A stretch of 64,000 nucleotides of DNA from Actinomadura luzonensis. GTDB lineage: Bacteria; Actinomycetota; Actinomycetes; Streptosporangiales; Streptosporangiaceae. The stretch is from positions 2,604,001 to 2,668,000 of the forward strand of contig NZ_JAKRKC020000002.1 of the NCBI RefSeq assembly GCF_022664455.2, in the 5' to 3' direction. Below the pieces are notes generated by a model that had not been told where the DNA came from, made no database searches, and worked only from the letters and a program-made list of their open reading frames with translations. The translations under genes and the position numbers were made by a program. Of this stretch, positions 36,747-45,494 are shown piece by piece (the stretch's first letter is position 1; every line of letters starts with the position of its first letter).

Positions 36747-38044
36747 GGCGCGAGCTCGTGGGCGCGGGTGAGCAGCGCCCGGCGTTCGGGTTCGCTGTGG
36801 GTGAGGGTCGCGGCCTGCCGGAACAAGGCGGCTGCGCGGGCATGGTCACCGTGCCGGGCCGTCAGGTCCGCCTCGGCGGCGACGGCCAGGGGGTAGCCGT
36901 CCAGCGCGCCGCCCGCCCGTGCCCGGGCCAGCAGTGCCAGCCCTTCCGCGGGACCGTGGGCGTAGCCGTGCGCTATCGCCCGGTTCAGCTCGATCACGGG
37001 GGTGGGCTGGAGCCGCGCGAGCCGGTCGTAAAGCCGGGCGATCGTCCGCCAATCCGTGCGGGAGGCGGCTGCGTGTCCATGGCCTGGTAGGGCGGTGGCG
37101 TGGCAGGCGGCGATGCGCGCCTGCAACGCGTAAGGGCCGTCCTGACCGGACGCGGGCAGCAGGGCGAGGGCTTCGGCGATCGCGGCGTGGTCCCAGCGGG
37201 AGCGATCCTGTCGCTCCAAGGAGAGCAGCCCGCCGTCGGGGCCGCGGCGGGCCTCGCGGCGCGAGTGCTGCAGCAGGAACAGCGCCAGCAACGCATCCAC
37301 CTCCGCCTGGCCCGGCATGAGCCGCGTGAGCAGCCGCGCCAGGCGGATCGCCTCCTCGGCGAAAGCGGGCTCGCCGCCGGCGGTGTAGCCGCGCGTGAAC
37401 AACAGGTAGAGCACGGCCAGCACGCCGGGCAGCCGCTCGGTCAGGGCTGGGCCGTTGGGCACCCGGTACGGGATGCCCGCGTCGGCGATCCGCTGCTTGG
37501 CCCGGGTCAGGCGGCGGGTCATGGTCGACTCGCTGACCAGGAAGGCGCGGGCGATGTCGGTGGTCGGCACGGCGCAGATCGTCCGCAGGGTCAGCGCCAC
37601 CCGCGCCTCCAGCGCCAGCGCGGGATGGCAGCAGGTGAAGATGAGCCGCAGCCGGTCGTCCGCGACCGGGTCCGCCGTCCCGTCGAGCATCGCGTCCGTC
37701 ACCTCCTCTGCCGCAACGGCACCGGCCCTGTCGGCGGTGAACGCCAGCACGGCCAGTTCCCGCAGCTTACGGCGCTCCACCGACGCGCGCCGCAGCGTGT
37801 CGACCGCGCGGTTGCGAGCCACCGTCATGAGCCAGCCCCCTGGATTGGCCGGTACGCCCTCGGCGGGCCAGCGCTGCAAGGCCAGCGTCAATGCCTCCTG
37901 AGCGCAGTCCTCGGCCAGCGTCCAGTCACCGGTGACACGGATCAACGCGGCCACGATCCGCACGTACGCCTCACCGGCCGCCGCCGCAGCCGCGGCCGCT
38001 TCACGGGCCGCGGCCGACCGGTCGTGGTCAGGCAGAGCGGTCAC
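36743..38044 (-). CDS. ECF RNA polymerase sigma factor, ECF42-like with C-terminal TPR-like extension
   Basis: 433 residues; GTG 38044 overlaps the preceding stop (GTGA). Sigma region 2 (AEDCAQEALTLALQRWP, NPGGWLMTVARNRAVD) and region 4 (VPTTDIARAFLVSESTMTRRLTRAKQRI) are intact. A long helical C-terminus (YLLFTRGY, ARLLTRLMPGQAEVDALLALF, then tetratricopeptide-like YDRLARLQPTPVIELNRAIA) is the mark of ECF42. These sigma factors lack an anti-sigma factor and are paired with a DGPF/YCII protein, as here; the extension is thought to control activity. Confidence 0.93.
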   Translation of the reverse strand: MTALPDHDRSAAAREAAAAAAAAGEAYVRIVAALIRVTGDWTLAEDCAQEALTLALQRWPAEGVPANPGGWLMTVARNRAVDTLRRASVERRKLRELAVLAFTADRAGAVAAEEVTDAMLDGTADPVADDRLRLIFTCCHPALALEARVALTLRTICAVPTTDIARAFLVSESTMTRRLTRAKQRIADAGIPYRVPNGPALTERLPGVLAVLYLLFTRGYTAGGEPAFAEEAIRLARLLTRLMPGQAEVDALLALFLLQHSRREARRGPDGGLLSLERQDRSRWDHAAIAEALALLPASGQDGPYALQARIAACHATALPGHGHAAASRTDWRTIARLYDRLARLQPTPVIELNRAIAHGYAHGPAEGLALLARARAGGALDGYPLAVAAEADLTARHGDHARAAALFRQAATLTHSEPERRALLTRAHELAP

Positions 38045-38376
38045 GGCCGGAGGCCGGCGAGCGGGCGGAGTTCCAGCCGGCCGGCCCTGGCCATGGGATG
38101 GGCGCGGGCGACCTCGACGGCCTCGTCCAGGTCCGCGCATTCGAGCAGGTCGAAGCCCACGATCACCTCCTGGGTCTCGGCGAAAGGGCCGTCGCTGAGC
38201 AGCAGCTCGCCTCTGCGCACCCGCACAGTGGTGGCCGCCGAGGCCGGAGCCAGCTCAGAGCCCTGCAGCCGCCGGCCGCGTGCGTCGTTGTCGGCCACCC
38301 AGACGTGGATGTCCGGCTCGTTCGTCGGGTCGGTGTCGGGCTCAGGGTCGGTGCAGACGAACATCAGGTACTTCAC
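38041..38376 (-). CDS. YCII-related (DGPF domain) protein, ECF42 partner
   Basis: 111 residues from GTG 38376, just after GGAG; longer upstream frames lack homology. MKYLMFVCTDPE is the usual opening of the family, and LLSDGPFAETQEVIVGFDLLE carries the DGPF motif and following strand. The protein is coupled to the sigma factor. DGPF partners are conserved beside ECF42 genes, but their biochemical role is not established. Probable first gene of the operon DGPF-sigma-DinB. Confidence 0.9.
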   Translation of the reverse strand: MKYLMFVCTDPEPDTDPTNEPDIHVWVADNDARGRRLQGSELAPASAATTVRVRRGELLLSDGPFAETQEVIVGFDLLECADLDEAVEVARAHPMARAGRLELRPLAGLRP

Positions 38377-38584
38377 CTGGTCTCCTTCGGTTCGGCGGTA
38401 TCCCCGCCTCGGTGCTGCGTCACCATGATGACGAACGAGCGGCGCCATTCCGGACACGGTCCCAGGAAGTGACGCTCACCGGATCTCCGACGGCGAGTTC
38501 GCAGGGGCGTACGCGACCCCGGCCCCGGCCGTCCGCCGGTAGGTGGTGAGCGTTCGCAGGAGCTGATGTTGGGGCGGAAGCGGA

Positions 38585-38701
38585 CTTCTGCAGGGGTGTG
38601 CCGCTGCCCAGGTAGAGGGAGCCGCCCGCCATGGCGGACGCCCCGCCCCAGCCGCCGGCGGCGTCCAGGACCAGCACCTCCGCGCCCGCCCTCGCCGCTT
38701 C
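38585..38701 (-). pseudogene. Second fragment of a flavoprotein gene split by the Tn3-family element
   Basis: Leftward frame EAARAGAEVLVLDAAGGWGG followed by ASAMAGGSLYLGSGTPLQK. This is the part of an FAD_binding_2-type dehydrogenase (fumarate reductase/ketosteroid dehydrogenase class) that follows the dinucleotide motif. The N-terminal part with that motif is 13.3 kb away at 51991-52109 on the same strand. After TPLQK homology stops, so most of the gene 3' end was also lost. The gap 38377-38584 holds no other recognisable gene. Confidence 0.75.
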
Positions 38702-38702
38702 G
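38694..38702. repeat. Left copy of 9-bp direct repeat flanking the element
   Basis: GCCGCTTCG here is identical to 51991-51999 on the other side of the element. It is, or contains, the target-site duplication. Tn3-family elements usually duplicate 5 bp, so part of the match may be chance. Confidence 0.65.
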
Positions 38703-38708
38703 CGTCCT

Positions 38709-38739
38709 GCTCCCGAAGGCGTCCCCAGCCCCAAAGTAG
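38709..38739 (+). repeat. Left terminal inverted repeat
   Basis: It begins GCTCCCGAAGGCG and ends CCCCAAAGTAG. It matches the reverse complement of 51955-51985 at 30 of 31 positions (C/T at the twelfth base). Confidence 0.85.
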
Positions 38740-38865
38740 CGATGAGCTAGATCACGATTGCGGTTCGTAGTCGTCACGAATCGCGCGTACCGGGGCGTAG
38801 GGGGTGTTCCCCGTTCGATCGTGTGCCCTGTTCTCGGGGGTCGGTCGGGCGAAGGGAGCTGCGGG

Positions 38866-41638
38866 ATGCGTCGGGAGTGGGAACCTGAGGAGCTGATCGC
38901 GGCGTGGACGCTGCTGGACAGCGATTGGGAGCTGGTGGGGAACAAGACGGGGGCGACCCGTCTGGGCTTTGGTCTGTTGCTGAAGTTCTTCGAGCAGGAG
39001 GGCCGCTTCCCGCGACATGCGGGTGAGGTGCCGCGGGAGCCGGTGGACTACATGGCCGGGCAGGTGAAGGTCGAGGCTGCGCTGTTTTCGGAGTATCGGT
39101 GGTCGGGGTCGACGATCGAGTACCACCGGGCGCAGGTGCGGGAGGCGCTGGGGTTTCGGGAGTCGAACCCGGGCGGATGAGGACGTGCTGGCCGGGTGGC
39201 TGGCGAAAAAAATCTGTCCGATGGTGTTCACCGACGAAGGGCTGCGGGCGGCGCTGCTGCCGCGTTGCCGGAAGTTAAAGATCGAGCCGCCGGGCCGGAT
39301 GGACCGGATCGTGGGTGCGGGCCGGGCCCGGTTCGAGCGGAAGTTCTGCCTGCATGTGCTGAACGGGCTGTCGGCGGACTCGGCGCGGGCGCTGTGGGAG
39401 CTGGCCACGGGCGAGGACGGGTTCCTGCAGGAGCTGAAGTCCGACCCTGGACGGCTGGGCCTGGAGACGCTGCTGGAGGAGATCGTCAAGCTGCGGCGGG
39501 CCAAGACGCTCGGGTTGCCGGCGGATCTGTTCGGCGGCTATTCGGACCGGTTGGTGGCCTCCTGGCGGGCGCTGGCCTGGTCGCGGACGACGGAGATCAC
39601 GGATGCGCTGGTCGATCTGCTCATCGGCCTGGTATCGAAGATCAACACTCGGGCGGAGCGGAAGGTTGAGCGGGCGATCGCAGCAGAGGCCAAGAAGGTG
39701 CACCGCAAGACCGAGAAGCTGTTCTCGATCGCCGAGGCGTCGCTGCGGCGGCCGGAGGGCACCGTCCGGCAGGTGGTGTTTCCCGCGGTGCCGGGCGGGG
39801 AGGCGACGCTGCAGGCGCTGGTGGCCGAGGCGAAAGCGGACGCCAAGACGTTCAAGGCCCCAGGTGCGCACCGTGCTGACCAGCTCATATTCCTCCTACT
39901 ACCGGCGGATGCTGCCCAAGTTGCTGGCCGCGCTTGAGTTCAAGTGCAACAACACCGCCTACCGGCCGGTGATGGACGCGCTGGACCTGCTGCAGCGCTA
40001 CGCCGATATCCCGAACACGACCCGCCACTACGACGCCTCGCAGACCGTCCCGATCGAGGGCGTGGTGCCGGACGGCTGGCTGGAAGCGGTGGTCGATGAG
40101 AACGGGGTCATCGAGCGGGCCTCCTACGAGCTGTGCGTGATCGTGTCGCTGAAGAACGCACTGCGCCGCCGCGAGATCTACGTCGCCGGCGCCCGCCGCT
40201 GGACGCCACGGTGTTCATCGAGACGTTGAAGGAGGCGATGCGCGCGGCGATGGCGGCGTGCGGGGAAGCGCTGGCCAGGAACAAGTCCGGCGGGACGAAG
40301 GTGAAGACGCACCGCGGCGAGCCGCGCTGGCACATCCCCGACCTGGGCAAGCTGACGGTGCCGGAGAATCTGCGGGCGCTGCACACCGAGGTCGCAGCCC
40401 GCTGGGGGATCATCGACCTGCTGGACTTCTTGAAGGAGTCGGACTTCGTCACTGACTTCACCGACGCCTTCACCACGGTCGCCACCAGGGAGGCGACCCC
40501 ACGCGAAGTGATCCGCAAACGGCTGCTGCTGGTCCTGTACGCGCTCGGTACGAACGTGGGGATCAAACGGGTCGCCGACGGCGGCCGCCACGGCGAGACC
40601 GAAGCGGCCCTGCGCGCGACCCGCCACCTGTTCGTCAACCGCGACAACCTGCGCAAGGCGATCGCCACCCTGGTCAACGCCACCCTGAAGATGCGCGACC
40701 CGCTGTGGTGGGGCAACGGCACCGCATGCGCGTCGGACTCCAAGAAGTTCGGGTCCTGGTCGTCGAACCTGATGACCGAGTACCACGCCCGCTACGGCGG
40801 GCCCGGCGTCATGATCTACTGGCACGTGGACCGCAAGTCGGTGTGCGTCTACTCCCAGCTGCGGACCTGCAACGCCTCCGAGGTCGCCGCGATGATGGAG
40901 GGCGTGCTGCGGCACTGCACCGACGCCACCATTGACCGCCAGTACACCGATAGTCATGGCCAGTCCGTGGTGGGGTTCGCGTTCTCCTACCTGCTGGGGT
41001 TCAAGCTGCTGCCGCGGATGAAGAGGATCGCCCAGCAGAAGCTGGTGAAGGTCGACGCCGGCGACCAGGTCCCGGCTTGCTTGGAGGGCATGGTGGCCGA
41101 CAAGCCGATCGACTGGAAGATCATCGCCCAGCAGTACGACCAGATGGTCAAGTACGCCACCGCCCTGCGGCTCGGAACGGCCGAGGCCGAGCAGGTGCTG
41201 CGCCGCTTCACCCGCGGCGGGCCGAAGCACCCCACCTACCGGGCCATCGAGGAACTCGGCAAGGCGGTCAAGAGCATCTTCGTCGCCGAGTACGTCGCCT
41301 CCCTAGAGCTGCGCCGGGAGATCCACGAGGGGCTGCAGGTGGTGGAGAACTGGAATTCGGCCAACACCGATCTGTTCTACGGCAGCGCCGGCACCCTGCC
41401 CGGCAGCAACAAGGAGCACCAGGAGGTCTCCATGCTGAGTCTGCACCTGTTGCAGTCCGCGCTGGTGTTCATCAACACTCTGCTGGTTCAGTCCGTGCTG
41501 AAGGATCCGGCCTGGCAGGAGAAGATGACCGACGCCGACAAACGGGGCCCGTCGCCTCTGTTCTGGTCGAACGCCAACCTCCACGGACGGATCGACATCG
41601 ACATGGACCGCCGCCTCGACCTCGGCTTGGCGGCGTGA
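38866..41638 (+). pseudogene. Tn3-family transposase, disrupted by frameshifts
   Basis: Four frames form one Tn3-type transposase. ATG 38866 begins the DUF4158-like N-terminus (WEPEELIAAWTLLDSDWELV, to REALGFRES); the frame shifts near 39168 (ADEDVLAGWLAKK), again near 39860 (QVRTVLTSSYSSYYRRM) and again near 40200, where about 25 residues also seem lost (YVAGARRW joins PLDATVFIE). The last frame holds the DDE domain: CASDSKKF, YTDSHG and the Glu-containing VVENWNSAN. All three catalytic segments survive, but no full-length protein can be made without frameshifting. It lies just inside the left inverted repeat. Confidence 0.88.
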
Positions 41639-41862
41639 CGCCGACGGCCTGCAGCCACCGCGGGCGTGCGGAGAGCCGCACCCGACCATCGCCGAAGGCT
41701 CCTACGCCGGGCACTGCACCCTGCCGCTCGGCCACGCCCACCACGTCCACCAGACCTCCAGGGGCGCCCAATGGCTTCGAAGCACCTCCTGGCGCAGCGA
41801 CGGGGGTGTCGTCATTAGGTGGACTTCTCGCACCTCGGATGCTTGGGTTCGATGCCGCTGAG

Positions 41863-42417
41863 TCAGGCCGGGACCGGCGCGGGCTGGACCCGCTTCGCGT
41901 CCCAGGCCAGCCACACGCAGGCGGTCGCGAGCAATGCACCGTGCGCGATCCGCAGTGCGGGCGGACCGAAGAACTGCGGCAGGAACAGCCCGAACCCGAC
42001 CGCGAACAGGATCGCCGGCACCGTGCGCATCCGGGCCGCGACGAGGATCGCGCCCGCCGCCATGGCCAGCAGCCCGAGCCCGAACATCGTCATCGCGAAC
42101 GGGTTGTAGCGCACATCCTCGGCCAGGTCGAGGACGTTCGACTGGTTGGACATCGCATGCAGGCCGAAGCTCTCGGCGCCGTAGTACGGCAGCGTCAGGC
42201 CGGCGCCGATCCAGAACACGATCGCCGCCACGCGGTTGATCGGCAGCAGTGCGATCGCGACCAGGATGAACCCGATCATCGCGCACAGGTGCGCGACGAT
42301 CCACGCGGTGGAGCCCATCGCGGCGGCGGCACCCGAGGTGGTGGACTCGTCCTCCCAGGGGCGGAGGGCGGGGTAGAGCAGGAACAGTACGCCTGCGGCA
42401 GACAGCGGGATCCTCAT
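41863..42417 (-). CDS. Small integral membrane protein
   Basis: 184 residues from ATG 42417, which overlaps the stop of the upstream remnant (ATGA). About five hydrophobic helices are visible (LSAAGVLFLLYPALRP, IVAHLCAMIGFILVAIALL, AIVFWIGAGLTLPYY, FAMTMFGLGLLAMAAGAILV, HGALLATACVWLAWD). No catalytic motif is evident; the overall pattern resembles uncharacterised actinobacterial membrane proteins. Downstream of the TetR gene, on the same strand, so it may be part of a TetR-controlled unit. The 224 bp between it and the transposase contain no clear gene. Confidence 0.68.
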   Translation of the reverse strand: MRIPLSAAGVLFLLYPALRPWEDESTTSGAAAAMGSTAWIVAHLCAMIGFILVAIALLPINRVAAIVFWIGAGLTLPYYGAESFGLHAMSNQSNVLDLAEDVRYNPFAMTMFGLGLLAMAAGAILVAARMRTVPAILFAVGFGLFLPQFFGPPALRIAHGALLATACVWLAWDAKRVQPAPVPA

Positions 42418-42620
42418 GATTTGTTCCTCAGGTTGGCGAGATGCATCTGGATGAGCTGGTCGTAGGTGTCGTCGAGTTCTTCCGGCAGGCCGAAGCCTTC
42501 CGCGGATTCGATGGACGCGAAGCTGCGCACGAGCACTCGCAGGCGCCGGGGCGCGTGCACGGCAGCCGAGCCCTCGAGCCCATAGCCGCACTGGGTGGAG
42601 GTTGGCCCACGCCGTGTAAC
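42414..42620 (-). pseudogene. 3' remnant of an unidentified gene coupled to the membrane protein
   Basis: A frame ending RSFASIESAEGFGLPEELDD then TYDQLIQMHLANLRNKS looks coding, and its TGA overlaps the next ATG. Upstream, a plausible start (ATG near 42747) runs into a stop after nine codons, while a hydrophobic stretch (LLAGLAAPAALLGGLHGVG) sits in another frame. At least two frame changes are needed to link them, so the gene appears broken. I do not recognise the family. Confidence 0.4.
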
Positions 42621-42781
42621 CCGCCGAGCAGTGCGGCCGGCGCAGCCAGGCCTGCAAGCAGGCGGCGCCGCCAGCGAGGGGCGGATTTCTTCGGGATGGG
42701 CGCCGAGGTGACGTCGGCTTATGTGGGGGATTCGGTCGTGGGGGGCATGGTGCGGCCTCTTTCGTTGAGGTGGTGTGTGGT

Positions 42782-43393
42782 TCAGGCGGATGCGCCGCGC
42801 AGTGTGCTGGCGACGAGGCGGTCGACGTAGGCCTCGTCGATGGGGCGGCCGGTGACGAGCAGCCGGTAATACAGGGCGCCGGCGAGCTGGTCGAACAGGA
42901 CCTCGGGCTCGACGTCGGCGTGAAGCTCTCCGTGTTCGCGGGCGTGTTCGAGCAGTGTCAGCACCAGGGCGTTGCGGCGGTGGAACATCGCCTGGACCGC
43001 CGCGCCGACGTCGGCGTGGCGGGCGGCCGCCGCGGCGACCTCGGCGACCAGGCCCGCGGAGGCGTCGCCCGAGGTGGCGGGGCGGCCGGCCTGCCGCATC
43101 CGGTGGAGGCCTGCGACGATCTCGCCCAAGTAGTGGGTGAGATCCGCGCGGACGTCCCCGGTGTACTCCACCGGCACGGAGTCCTGGAGCCGCGCGACCA
43201 CGGTGACGATCAGGTGGTCCTTGGTGGGCCACCTCCGGTACAGCGTGGTCTTGGCGACCCCGGCCTGCATGGCGACCTCGTCGACCGAGAACCGGTCATA
43301 ACCGCGATCGAGTAGCGACTCCAGCGCCGCATCGAGGATGCGGGCGTCAGCCGCCTCAGACCGCGGTCGCCCGCGTCGTCCAGTCGGTCCCAC
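42782..43393 (-). CDS. TetR-family transcriptional regulator
   Basis: 203 residues. The DNA-binding region reads ILDAALESLLDRGYDRF followed by VDEVAMQAGVAKTTLYRRWP; the C-terminus (VEPEVLFDQLAGALYYRLLVTGRPIDE) is the TetR_C_11-like ligand domain. It precedes the decayed gene and the membrane protein on the same strand and may control them. The region 43394-43674 upstream is lower in GC and includes GTAAA/TTTAC arms around 43427-43457 that could be its operator; a short rightward frame from ATG 43585 with a good GAGAGGAAC site runs out without recognisable homology. Confidence 0.88.
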   Translation of the reverse strand: MGPTGRRGRPRSEAADARILDAALESLLDRGYDRFSVDEVAMQAGVAKTTLYRRWPTKDHLIVTVVARLQDSVPVEYTGDVRADLTHYLGEIVAGLHRMRQAGRPATSGDASAGLVAEVAAAAARHADVGAAVQAMFHRRNALVLTLLEHAREHGELHADVEPEVLFDQLAGALYYRLLVTGRPIDEAYVDRLVASTLRGASA

Positions 43394-43674
43394 AGCGCGA
43401 CCCCCTTTTCGCTCCGGACGTTTCGTAAATCAACCTAGACTGGTTCCCGCGTTTACGCAACGGTCGTATCGAAATCCGCTCCGGATGGCCACCCGGAATC
43501 GGCGTCCCACTCCCGAACGTGGCCCTAAAATAGGGATTGATCTTGGTGGCGCCCTCGTGCGGGGTGTCTCAGAGAGGAACGCTCATGAGCCGTGACACGT
43601 CGGTTGGGACATGGCCATGGTTATTGGCACTATCCAACCTCGCTTGGACAACGCGGCCGGGCCGGAGGAGGACG

Positions 43675-43877
43675 TCAAGCCGGGGCGGGAACGCCTTCGA
43701 GGATGATCACCGGAAATATCCGGTCGGTGTGCTGCTCGTAGGCAGAGGTGCCGTCGGAAACCGAGAGTGTTTGACCACCGTGTTGAGTCCCGTGCCGCTG
43801 TAGCCGTGCCGCTGGATCAGTTCGAGCATCGCTTCAGCCAGCCGGGCGCTGGTCTGGGCTCCCTTTGTCGCGGCCAT
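43675..43877 (-). pseudogene. Chimeric remnant: TetR helix-turn-helix start joined to a nitroreductase-like tail
   Basis: From ATG 43877 the frame reads ATKGAQTSARLAEAMLEL then GYSGTGLNTVVKHS, a TetR N-terminus cut off before its recognition helix. In the next frame SDGTSAYEQHTDRIFPVIIL and a stop at 43675 resemble the C-terminus of F420-dependent (DUF385) nitroreductases. The junction near 43770 points to a deletion that fused two genes' ends, now frameshifted. Confidence 0.45.
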
Positions 43878-43989
43878 GACACTAGAATGGACCGGTCTAC
43901 ATATTTTGTGCACCGTCCGGACCGTTCCTTGCTTGACCGCGACGGCGTCAGCGCAGAGCGGCCCACCGTGGGCGGGCCGCTCTTTGAGC

Positions 43990-44532
43990 TCACGGGAGAA
44001 TGCCGGTCGCTTTGCACGTGGAGGGGATTGGAGCAGAGCCTCCCAACGCTGTCTGACAGATCATCAGGCGGACCCTGTCGACCTTGGACCACGTGAAGTC
44101 GATGGGCTTGGCCTTTCCGTGGCCGCAGAGCTCGTACCTCTTGGCGGGGCTCCGGCCGCCGCCGATGGTGTGGCCGTCGAAGCGGACGTAGGCGCACTTA
44201 CCGCCCTCGGACTGTCTCCGGTGGTCGAGGTCGTACAGCCAGCCGGTCACATGGACCTGGTTCATCGCGGGGGCGTCGGACGGGTAGTGAACCTTGATGT
44301 TTCCCCTGGCCATCGCCCAGAAGCTGACGGACCAGACCGGGCCCCAGGGGCGGTCAACATCTGGGTCGAGCAGGAACGGGACGGATGTCGGTCCGGGGGC
44401 CGGATCGGATGCCGCAGCAGCCAGGGTAGCCGTTGCGCCGGTGGCGACCAGCGCGGCGGCGACAGCCAGCACGGTCTTGATCGAGTGGCGCCTGAGAACA
44501 CCTTTGTTGTCGGTCTCGCCAGTGCGGTGCAT
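43990..44532 (-). CDS. Secreted protein of unknown function
   Basis: 180 residues. The ATG at 44532 follows AGGAAAGGAAAG. A signal peptide (SIKTVLAVAAALVATGATAT, cleavage near LAAAA) leads to a mature domain of about 130 residues with four cysteines (KCAYVRFDG, YELCGHG, LMICQTALGG, PSTCKATG) that could form two disulfides. The alternation of aromatic-rich strands (WSVSFWAMA, VHVTGWLYDLD) suggests a beta-sandwich. Not recognised. It lies 89 bp downstream of the RTX-repeat gene on the same strand, probably in one unit divergent from the large regulator. Confidence 0.7.
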   Translation of the reverse strand: MHRTGETDNKGVLRRHSIKTVLAVAAALVATGATATLAAAASDPAPGPTSVPFLLDPDVDRPWGPVWSVSFWAMARGNIKVHYPSDAPAMNQVHVTGWLYDLDHRRQSEGGKCAYVRFDGHTIGGGRSPAKRYELCGHGKAKPIDFTWSKVDRVRLMICQTALGGSAPIPSTCKATGILP

Positions 44533-44621
44533 GAGCTTTCCTTTCCTTGTTGAGGTGGTGGCCACGGTCGGGTGGCTTCCTTGAGGCGTGGGATGTGCGG
44601 TATCGGGGGGCGGGGCACAGT

Positions 44622-45314
44622 TCACTCGCAGTTCAACTGTTGTTCCGCGAAGCAGGAGTCGTTTCCGGTCGCGCCGTCGGCGAAATCGGTGTCGCCGCCC
44701 TGCCCATGCAGCTTGTCGTGCCCCGAGCCGCCGAAGAGCTCGTCGTTGTCGGGACCCCCGCGCAGGTCGTCGTCACCGCCGTCGCCGTACAGGTTGTCCT
44801 CGCCCCACCCGCCCTGCAGCAGGTCCCCGCCTTTCCCTCCGGTCATGTGGTCGGCGCCGCCCCGGCCCGTCAGCGTGTCGTTGCCCTGCTCGCCTTCGAG
44901 CCAGTCGTCGCCGGATCCCCCGGTCAGTTGGTCGTCGCCGCCGCCTCCGTAGATCCTCGACCGTTTGGAAACCTCACTGATGGCGATGTCGTCGAGGTCC
45001 CGTGTCTGGACGACCACCCGGCTGAGGAGCCCCACCGTGCACTTGACCTTGGTGAAGTCGGGGACTTCCGACCATGCGCAGCCTGCGCCGGGAGTGATCT
45101 GGGCAACGTCGTCCACGAGGTAGATGTGGACGCTCTGCTGGGTGACGACGACCCTGTTGGAGGTTCCTCGGCCGGCGGCGAAGATCAGGACGCCTCCGGC
45201 GACCCAGGCCTTGCCGGGCGCGGCGTGCGCCTGGGCGGCCGCAGGGAGGACCTGCGTGGTGATGGTGCCCGCGGCCAGCGCCGCGGCCAGCAATGCCTTG
45301 CTCATGCTGTTCAT
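44622..45314 (-). CDS. Secreted RTX-type calcium-binding repeat protein
   Basis: 230 residues from ATG 45314 after GGAGGG. A signal peptide ending AAAQAHA is followed by a beta domain of about 85 residues, then RTX nonapeptides (GGGGDDQLT, GGSGDDWLE, GEQGNDTLT, GGKGGDLLQ, GDGGDDDLR, GGPDNDELF, GGSGHDKLH), about nine in a row. RTX arrays fold into a beta-roll on binding calcium outside the cell. No catalytic domain is attached, and the C-terminus ends with two Cys (NDSCFAEQQLNCE). Divergent from the kinase-propeller regulator across a 180-bp promoter region. Confidence 0.87.
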   Translation of the reverse strand: MNSMSKALLAAALAAGTITTQVLPAAAQAHAAPGKAWVAGGVLIFAAGRGTSNRVVVTQQSVHIYLVDDVAQITPGAGCAWSEVPDFTKVKCTVGLLSRVVVQTRDLDDIAISEVSKRSRIYGGGGDDQLTGGSGDDWLEGEQGNDTLTGRGGADHMTGGKGGDLLQGGWGEDNLYGDGGDDDLRGGPDNDELFGGSGHDKLHGQGGDTDFADGATGNDSCFAEQQLNCE

Positions 45315-45378
45315 CTGGAGTTCCCTCCTTTCCGAGGTGCTCGCCAGGGTCGGATCGTGTGTTTGAAACCCGTAGGGA

Positions 45379-45400
45379 AGTCGCATGAGAGTCGCTTGAA
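45379..45400. promoter_or_regulatory. Tandem 11-bp-spaced direct repeat, candidate BTAD-type operator
   Basis: AGTCGCATGAG is followed at once by AGTCGCTTGAA, so the AGTCGC core repeats with an 11-bp period. SARP/BTAD regulators bind heptamers repeated every 11 bp on one DNA face. It sits between the divergent RTX gene and the BTAD-containing regulator, 95 bp from the latter's start. Only two units are clear. Confidence 0.45.
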
Positions 45401-45494
45401 GGCGAGCTCAGAGGCGGGAAAGCCGCGCCGGCACCGGCAGGCCTTCGGCTTCCGCCCCTCTTTCCCGGGTGTGAGAACAGGAATACGGTGCGTT

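Noticed and set aside
41639..41862. Search for the right end of a smaller transposon just after the transposase
   Set aside because: No copy of the 31-bp end is present here; the only partner repeat is at 51955-51985.
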